Source: Dysidea avara (taxonomy: Eukaryota; Porifera; Demospongiae; Dictyoceratida; Dysideidae). Taken from it: a DNA stretch of 64,000 nucleotides. The DNA lies in assembly GCF_963678975.1 (NCBI RefSeq), contig NC_089274.1:47460075-47524074 (forward strand). Direction: 5' to 3'. Numbering within the stretch: the first letter of the stretch is position 1; each line of letters begins with the position of its first letter. Of this stretch, positions 57,209-64,000 are shown one piece after another. The notes under the pieces are model-generated. The model saw only the letters and a program-made list of their open reading frames with translations, was not told the DNA's origin and did not search any database. Made by a program: the position numbers and the translations under genes.

Positions 57209-57646
57209 TAGGCCTGAGCCTATTATGCTTTTGAAATTGCCTATTATGCTTTTGAGCATTGCTCCAGAATTTCCCCTATTATGCTCCAATTATGCCCAGT
57301 TGTGTTCCATTATGCTCCAAATAAAATTGTGTCTTGACTGCTCTATTAGATCTAGAGTACCAAATGCATCTGTGAACGTTCTATTAGAATAATTTTATTT
57401 CATTATGCGGTGACTGTTCTATTAGAGTATATCGATCTTTAACTAATCTTTTTCACAACGTAGCTGTAAATCTGATTTTTACCATGTTTGCACACTATCC
57501 CATCCTGCATCATGCAAGTTTCAGCTTCTCTAGATAACCAATGCACAAAAATTTTGCCTATATAATATGCTGGCATTATGCTGATGCTTTTAAATTTGGT
57601 TACCTATTATGCCCCAAATTATGCTGGCATAATCGGCGCAGGCCTA
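57209..57646. mobile_element. hAT-type MITE, TAGGCCTG ends
   Basis: A 438-bp element with exact 8-bp TSD AACTAAGT (57,201-57,208 and 57,647-57,654). The ends are TAGGCCTGAGCC and GGCGCAGGCCTA, followed by repeated TATTATGC-type motifs on both sides. The centre contains minus-strand 'ctattagagtatatcgatc' sequence shared with the composite bodies. No transposase. Confidence 0.85.
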
Positions 57647-58094
57647 AACTAAGTATGTAGATGTTAGTGTATAGTTATTTTTTAATGTATGTTAGGCTAT
57701 CAGTGTAGGTCACTGGCAGACCCCCAGAATTATTATTCTGTAAAGCATTATTATTATTATTATTTTTGTACCTATTTTTGTATGTCGATTTAGTCTCGTG
57801 TGTTGTGCTGTAAAGTCTACCATAAATAAATAATAAAGTATCTTACTGGTGGATAACACCTCAGAAGGAGAGTGACACTACTACTCTATACTTAAATCTT
57901 TTTCCTTGGCCAAAGTGGTAAAGTCAATAAGTCTTGACCCTGACTTTCTATCAGGCTTGTTGTAATTACCAACCAAAAATAATCAGTACAATTACAATTA
58001 CTTTTAAAAGCCAATCTAATGATCACAATTACAAATACTTCAGTATGTAAAATAATGATTAACAATTACTTTTTAATTACTACTGTATTAACTT

Positions 58095-58215
58095 CACTTC
58101 ACTAAGTATGTTTGAAAAGTAGGAGAAAGAAGAAAAAATCCATGACTGGACCTGGGCAGCCTTGAACCTGCAGCCATCTGATTAACGCTCGAACGCTTAC
58201 AGGAGTCTGCCAGGT
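58095..58215 (-). mobile_element. tRNA-derived SINE (type B) fragment in the hAT relic
   Basis: Minus strand: 'cctggcagactcctgtaagcg' then CTGCAGGTTCAAGGCTGCCC (B-box-like) and 'aggtccagtcatggatttt'. Close to 39,330-39,390. Nested in the hAT relic, so inserted after it. Confidence 0.55.
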
Positions 58216-58489
58216 GGTCAGGATATTTTCTTCTTACTATTTTCATGTATTTGCAGTGTGTATCCATAGGAACCGACTTATTATCTCTAAGTACCCCAAG
58301 TGGGACCAAATAGACATTGTTTTATTATGATTAAAGTACTTGGTAAAGGCAGAACCTGTATACCAGAAGGCCTTACAAAGGCCTAAGATGTTTATATTAA
58401 CTTCACTGTACATTGGGGTACAACAATAACATATAATTCTCCAGCATTAATCTTTAGGTAGCTATATTAACTGTTCAATTTTTTTGGTA

Positions 58490-58849
58490 ATAGTCTACAT
58501 CTATTTGGCCTGAGAATATTGCCACTATGGCTGAATGCACACTCAATTGGTGCAGATGTTGCTGAAACTCCCAGCATATTCTTTGCTATTGTACTTAAAA
58601 TGGGGGTATTCATTTGCTTTTATTTTCCAAAAATTTTAAAGGGTTTTCATCCTTTGTAAAATCTGTGTTATCTAGGTACGTTTTAAATTCTTTCTCTACT
58701 ATTGAACCTTCTAAAAACCATCCACTGCATGTGTTTGAGGTATCAGCCAAACAATTTTCTTTTCTTAGTTGGGGGGGCTCTACTGATTCTACTTCTTTTC
58801 CACTTGTTTCTTCTACTGTAGATGTATGATAAGCATTGTCAGAAATCAT
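58490..58849 (-). pseudogene. hAT transposase C-terminal remnant
   Basis: From 58,849 the minus strand encodes a 79-residue frame ending DENPLKFLENKSK. After a stop and a one-base shift, it continues (about 58,600-58,490) as AKNMLGVSATSAPIECAFSH and SGNILRPNRCRLLPKK. The pattern 'P(x)ATSAP.E..FS..G.IL...R..L' is the hAT-family dimerisation domain at the transposase C-terminus. The frame break sits in a C run. The catalytic region is absent, so it is non-functional. Confidence 0.8.
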
Positions 58850-59115
58850 TGTCTACATATATAGTCACTAGTCAAGTTATGGGGTAGTACTGTTATAATT
58901 AGCATAACTTTGATTACTTGCATTGAATTACATAATGATTATTGACTGAACAGCTAATTACAATTACCATTACTTTTATGATCAGCGAGCAATTACAATT
59001 ACAATTACTTGAAAATTGCTATTGATTAGTAATTAATTACAATTACAACAAGCCTGCTTTCTACTATATTGTTGACTGAATTCTAATGTATTTACATTAA
59101 TCAATCATGGAATAC

Positions 59116-59435
59116 TAGAGGTGCACTGATATTCTGATAATAAATATTATCAAGCCGATAAACAAACCCAATCTGATATGGTAGCATGGACATTTTCTCT
59201 AACAATTTGCTCTCTAAATTTAGTTAATAAGTGAGTACAGTGATAGAGTGGGATTGAAAATCAACAGCTGACACTACATAAATATGTGCTACTAGGATAT
59301 TACTAGAGCATGAGTGCTAATAAATAGATGTTTATGTATATCTGTATCTGCTGCTTTTTATTTACCGATCGATACTGATATGCATAAACAAGGCTGGTAT
59401 GGCCCATAACCAATCTGATTATCTGTGCACCTCTA
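59116..59435. mobile_element. hAT-type MITE, TAGAGGTGCAC ends
   Basis: A 320-bp element with exact 8-bp TSD TGGAATAC (59,108-59,115 and 59,436-59,443) and TIRs TAGAGGTGCAC / GTGCACCTCTA, with more GAT-rich similarity inside. No ORF. Confidence 0.88.
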
Positions 59436-59443
59436 TGGAATAC

Positions 59444-60050
59444 ACTTAATACTTCTCTGACCTATTGTTTACAGCATGCACTTTGTGTTTCTTACTTACT
59501 ATCATTAAGTCTTGATTTAAAATACAAATTCTGTAAAACACATATTTTTGAGGCTTAAATGGCATGGCTGAGGCAGCTCCTATCAGAAATTTGGTATTGA
59601 ATTAGCTTTAAAAATAAAACTATTTTGACAGTTGTGTACACATTAAGTGACTAAATACTGTAAAGTTGAATTATACTTGCAAATATCATAATGGGCATTA
59701 CTAAATGTCATCATCTTTCATGCATCTATGATTAATATGACAGATCTGCACTCAGTACATGTCACAAGATGTTCTAGTTACCTTCTATGTTTTCCTATAC
59801 CTCCTATCCTTCTCACAGTTACCTCCTATGTTTTCTCTTCCTGACCTCCTTCAAAAAGTGAGGAAGAGAACACACCATGCACACTTGTGAGAAGTTTCTC
59901 AAGCAACAACTGACAATACTACATAAACGTACCCCGATATATAGCCACACTCATTTACATGTATTTAAAATACAAATCCACAAGGATGCATACAATACTT
60001 TACTAACATACATACATCTACTGAGTATAGTTCATATGTACGTATTACAA
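59444..60050. other. Non-coding; 3' flank of the exon at 60 kb
   Basis: AT-rich. It lies downstream (minus strand) of the stop codon at 60,051. No canonical AATAAA was seen close to the stop, so the 3' end is unplaced. Confidence 0.4.
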
Positions 60051-60239
60051 TTACTCTGGCAAATAAGCATTCTGAAGGTCAGCATAGATGTGACTACTCG
60101 TGTCAAGAGATGCTCCCAATGTTGTGGACAACTCTTCTGAGTCATTGGGTGCCATTTTACTGGGCAGTAATGTCCTGTCTGATTTCTGTAGTGTCCTTGA
60201 TATTTCAGATGGATCAATGCGTTTATTTGGTATTGGATT
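60051..60239 (-). CDS. Probable terminal exon of a host gene
   Basis: On the minus strand a strong acceptor 'ctgctttgtcttattttag' precedes an open frame of 62 codons (partial first codon) ending in TAA. It reads NPIPNKRIDPSEISRTLQ, then polar, Ser/Thr-rich sequence (SEELSTTLGASLDTSSH), and ends IYADLQNAYLPE. The composition suggests a disordered or cytoplasmic C-terminal tail. YADLQ resembles a Tyr-based signalling motif, but that is speculative. A truncated homologue at 38,366-38,432 supports this being real duplicated gene sequence. Upstream exons (to the right) were not found before the composite unit at 60,504. No family recognised. Confidence 0.5.
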   Translation of the reverse strand, partial: NPIPNKRIDPSEISRTLQKSDRTLLPSKMAPNDSEELSTTLGASLDTSSHIYADLQNAYLPE

Positions 60240-60503
60240 CCTAAAATAAGACAAAGCAGCTGAAAGTTATACAGACATCATCCACTACAATCATCCTAGT
60301 CGGAAGTGTTGTACTTGTGACACATACATGTACTACACATGGTGGAAAATGTTAGCGCTGTAATTATACAATCATCACAAACAGGCCTGATTAATACTGT
60401 ACCTCACATATAAAAATGGTTTATGCCAGTGTCAGCAATAAATACACAAGTATGGTAGTACTTTAAATTGGGATTATAAAAACTATAGCACTTCCAGACA
60501 AAT

Positions 60504-61326
60504 ATCAAGACACACGGTAGTGTGTCGTGCGGCCCAAGAAGCCGGCGCGCCACACCGTGAGTATATTGACAGGAAGAACGAAAACGTCATTTTCACACCT
60601 TTGTATCTCGGTGATCACTTATCTGATTGGAACCAAATTTGCTACACAGTTGCCCGCCAGCCAAGGGAGTCTACATTCCAAATTTGAAGGAAATCGCTCC
60701 AGCAATTTCCGAGATACGAGCTGCCAAAGTTTCGTTTTTTTTTCTTTGTTTTTTTTTTCTTCTTCGTCTTTTCGCACACTTGCAAAAATTGCTATAACAA
60801 GCAAACGCGTACTCCGATCGCCTTGAAATTTGGCACACAGAAAGGGAGTCCAAAGGCGAATCCTAGCATCAACTTTGGTGCAAATCCGATGAATGGTTCA
60901 GGAGTTATGACCGATTATTCGCGTAAAACAAGATCGATTTGTTGTCACGCCTACAGGGTAAACCGCTTCATGGAATGAGTTGAAAATTGCTATGTAGATG
61001 GAGTAACCATCGTAGGAGTGCCTTTTGGTGGTTTGAAAGGAATCGAGATAAAGACCACGGAGATATGACACAAAACCCAACCTGTGTCACAATTACGCGA
61101 TCGATTTTTATGAATAAAAAAGTATTAGTTTTCACGCCTACTAGGCAAACCGCTTAGAGCAATGAGCTGAAAATCGGTGTATAGCTGGAATAATCTTCAT
61201 AGAAAGTCCTTGCAGTAGTACAGAAGAATCGGATTACAAACCACTGAGTTATGATTCGAAAGCCAACTCCGTGTAGCAAATGCGAGATCGAGATACTCTA
61301 ATAGAACAGTCACCCTAATAGAACAT
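60504..61326 (+). repeat. Composite unit 5: body (distinct subfamily)
   Basis: Has the full 5' hairpin end (ATCAAGACACACGGTAGTGT) and all landmarks but differs from units 2-4 by many substitutions. Its internal structure is clearest here. Two modules, 60,942-61,080 and 61,131-61,277, are homologous to each other, sharing 'cacgcctac.aggcaaaccgctt', 'gaatcg' and 'accac.gag.tatga'. Two earlier modules (60,597-60,725 and 60,805-60,925) share 'ttgg', 'ccaaattt' and a closing 'gagatac/gagttatga'. No long conserved ORF. Confidence 0.85.
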
Positions 61327-61365
61327 TCGGTTAATTTATTTACTCCATTATAGAATTTTATTACA

Positions 61366-64000
61366 TCACAAGTTATTCTGTAGGGAGTTCAGCTGCAAAC
61401 AGTTAATCTTATAGACAGTTCAGCAAGAAGACAGTCACCATGTGGAGAGTTAAGCAAATATACCACTATAGAGATTCAGAACATTACAAGTCACACTGAA
61501 GAAAGTTCAGTTATAAACAAGTCATGCACTGTGTAGAGAATTCAGCTACAATTAAGTCATTCTCTAGAGAATTCAGTTACACAGAATTCTGCTACACACA
61601 AGTCACTGTGGAGAGAGTTCAGCTACAAACAAATTACCCTTTAGAGTGATCAGCTACAAACAAAAACACTTTGCAGGGTGTTCAACTGCAACAAATCAAT
61701 TACCTTTAGAGCGATCAGCAATGAACAAATCAACACAAATCTACCTGTAGAGAGATCAGCTAGAAACAAATCACCCTGAAGAGAGTTCAGCTACAAAAAA
61801 TCACCCTGTAGAGACATCAGCTAGAAACTAGACACAATGTAAGGAATTCAGCTACAAGCAATCACCCTGTAGAGAGTTCAGCTAAAACAAATCAACCTGC
61901 AGAGAGATCAGCTACAAACAAATCACCTTATAGAGAGTTCAGCTACAAACAGATTACCTGTAGAGAGATCGGCTACAAACAAATCAACCTGCAGAGAGGT
62001 CATCTATATACACACAAATCAACTTGTAGAGAGATCAGCTACAAACAAATCACCCTGTAGAGAGATCAGCTAGAAACAAATCACCCTGAAGAGAGGTCAG
62101 CTACAAAAAATCACCCTGTAGAGAGATCAGCTACAAACAAATTGCCCTGTAGAGAGATCGGCTACAAACAAATCAACCTGCAGAGAGATCAGCTACACAC
62201 AAATCAACTTGTAGAGAGTTCAGCTACAAACAAATTACCCTGTAGAGAGATCGGCTACAAACAAATCAACCTGCAGAGAGATCAACTACAAACAAATCAC
62301 CTTATAGAGAGTTCAGCTACAAACAAATCTCCCTGTAGAGAGATCAGCTAGAAGAAGTTACCTTGTAGAGAGTTCAGCTTCAAACAAATCACCCTGTAGA
62401 AAGATCAGCTAGAAGAGGTCACCTTGTAGAGAGTTCAGTTACAAAAAAACCACCATGTAGAGAGCTCAGCTACAAACTAGTGACCTTGTCGAGACATCAG
62501 CTAGAAGAAGTTACCTTGTAGAGAGTTCAGCTACAAAGAAACCATTCTTTAAAGAGCTCAGCTGCAAACAAACCACCTGTACAGAATTCAGCTACAAATA
62601 AATCACCCTGTAGAAAGATGAGCTAGAAAAAGTTACCTTGTAGAGAGTTCAGTTACAAAGAAACCACCATGTAGAGAATTCAGCTACAAACTAGTGACCC
62701 TGTAAAGACATCAGCTAGAAGAAGTTACCTTGAGAGAGTTCAACTACAAAGAAACCATCATGTAGAGAGTTCAGCTACAAACAAATCTACCTGTAGAGAG
62801 ATCAGCTAGAAGAAGTTACCTTGTAGAGAGTTCAGCTTCAAACAAATCACCCTGTAGAAAGATCAGCTAGAAGAGGTCACCTTGTAGAGAGTTCAGTTAC
62901 AAAAAAACCACCATGTAGAGAGCTCAACTACAAACTAGTGACATTGTAGAGACATCAGCTAGAAGAAGTTACCTTGTAGAGAGTTCAGCTACAAAGAAAC
63001 CATTCTTTAAAGAGCTCAGCTGCAAACAAACCACCTGTACAGAATTCAGCTACAAATAAATCACCCTGTAGAAAGATGAGCTAGAAAAAGTTACCTTGTA
63101 GAGAGTTTAGTTACAAAGAAACCACCATGTAGAGAATTCAGCTACAAACTAGTGACCCTGTAAAGACATCAGCTAGAAGAAGTTACCTTGAGAGAGTTCA
63201 ACTACAAAGAAACCATCATGTAGAGAGTTCAGCTACAAACAAATCTACCTGTAGAGAGATCAGCTAGAAGAAGTTACCTTGTAGAGAGTTCAGCTTCAAA
63301 CAAATCACCCTGTAGAAAGATCAGCTAGAAGAGGTCACCTTGTAGAGAGTTCAGTTACAAAAAAACCACCATGTAGAGAGCTCAACTACAAACTAGTGAC
63401 ATTGTAGAGACATCAGCTAGAAGAAGTTACCTTGTAGAGAGTTCAGCTACAAAGAAACCATTCTTTAAAGAGCTCAGCTGCAAACAAACCACCTGTACAG
63501 AATTCAGCTACAAATAAATCACCCTGTAGAAAGATGAGCTAGAAAAAGTTACCTTGTAGAGAGTTTAGTTACAAAGAAACCACCATGTAGAGAATTCAGC
63601 TACAAACTAGTGACCCTGTAAAGACATCAGCTAGAAGAAGTTACCTTGAGAGAGTTCAGCTACAAAGAAACCATTATTTAAAGAGCTCAGCTGCAAACAA
63701 ATCACCTATACAGAATTCAGCTACAAACAAATCACCATGTAGAGAGATCAGCTAGAAGAAGTTAACTTGTAGAGAGTTCAGCTACAAAGAAACCATCATT
63801 TAGAGAGTTCAGCTTCAAACAAATCACCTGTAGAGAGTTCAGCTACAAAAAAATCTCCCTGTAGAGAGATCAGCTAGAAGAAGTTACCTTGTAGATCGTT
63901 CAGCTACAAACAAATCACCCTGTAGAGAGATCAGCTAGAAGAAGTTACCTTGTAGAGAGTTCAGCAACAAAGAAACCACTATGTAGAGAGTTCAGCTGCA
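61366..64000 (+). repeat. Satellite array 5 (runs off the window)
   Basis: At least 2.6 kb, about 85 monomers. The first kilobase uses CAAATCA(A/C)CCTG monomers with 'gatcggctac' variants. From about 62,330 it switches to the sequence of array 2, with the 458-bp unit in three copies (62,331, 62,789 and 63,247 equivalent points). A 69-codon frame at 62,142-62,351 is only the 31-bp repeat read through. Confidence 0.95.

Larger units (their letters stand above)
57952..59056 (-). mobile_element. Decayed hAT transposon with transposase remnant
   Basis: A 1105-bp element with TIRs CAGGCTTGTTGTAATTA and its complement at 59,040-59,056. The 8-bp TSD CTTTCTAT / CTTTCTAC (57,944-57,951 and 59,057-59,064) has one mismatch. 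Subterminal TTACAATTAC repeats are abundant. It contains a recognisable hAT transposase C-terminus on the minus strand (separate entry) and a type-B SINE at about 58,095-58,215. Most of the transposase is deleted. Confidence 0.85.

Noticed and set aside
60504-60545. 5' hairpin as proof of a Helitron
   Set aside because: A TC-like start after A and a small hairpin are suggestive, but Helitron hairpins lie near the 3' end and no CTRR terminus or Rep/helicase gene is present. Kept only as a hypothesis.
62142-62351. Repetitive 69-codon frame
   Set aside because: Translation of the 31-bp satellite, whose monomer happens to be open in one frame. No start context or homology.

Overview
The window looks like repeat-dense, AT-rich nuclear DNA from a metazoan, most likely a marine invertebrate. 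A sponge is my best guess, but that is inference. There are no bacterial operons, no rRNA, no recognisable functional tRNA gene and no long host gene. There are a few intron-bounded exon candidates, an intact BEL/Pao LTR retrotransposon, and many non-autonomous DNA transposons. Because the TIRs and target-site duplications (TSDs) can be read directly, many element boundaries are given to the base.

Layout. 1-5 kb holds a 276-bp foldback, the first copy of a composite satellite-bearing unit (2.1-4.8 kb) and a nested TTAA-flanked MITE. 5.3-6.2 kb has a LINE reverse-transcriptase fragment beside a probable host exon, both on the minus strand. 7-12 kb contains a hAT-type MITE with GACCCGG motifs, smaller TIR elements and a 1.48-kb foldback. 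12,601-18,600 is a complete BEL/Pao element on the minus strand. Its two LTRs look identical and its 1839-residue polyprotein is uninterrupted. 18.6-40.8 kb is mostly non-coding, punctuated by MITEs with clear TSDs (21.5, 22.5 and 34.2 kb), long inverted repeats, CA microsatellites and tRNA-derived SINEs. It also has one two-exon candidate on the minus strand at 37.9-38.1 kb. 40.8-55.6 kb is the main repeat complex. 56-60.3 kb is a nest of hAT-like elements, including one with a decayed transposase C-terminus, followed by a probable terminal host exon. From 60.5 kb to the end a fifth composite unit runs off the window.

The most notable structure is the composite unit. A roughly 0.8-0.9 kb body is followed by 0.9-5 kb of a 30/31-bp satellite. 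In three cases this is followed by a short tail and a roughly 320-bp near-perfect palindrome. Five copies are present, all on the plus strand. Satellite arrays total about 14 kb, over a fifth of the window. The arrays show higher-order repeats of 183, 458 and 1159 bp, a 3066-bp tandem duplication that includes a whole body, and a colinear match between arrays exactly 20,008 bp apart. No protein function can be assigned to this unit. Whether it is a mobile element, a structural repeat or both is open.

The retrotransposon encodes its own Gag, protease, reverse transcriptase, RNase H and integrase. The MITEs would depend on transposases encoded elsewhere.
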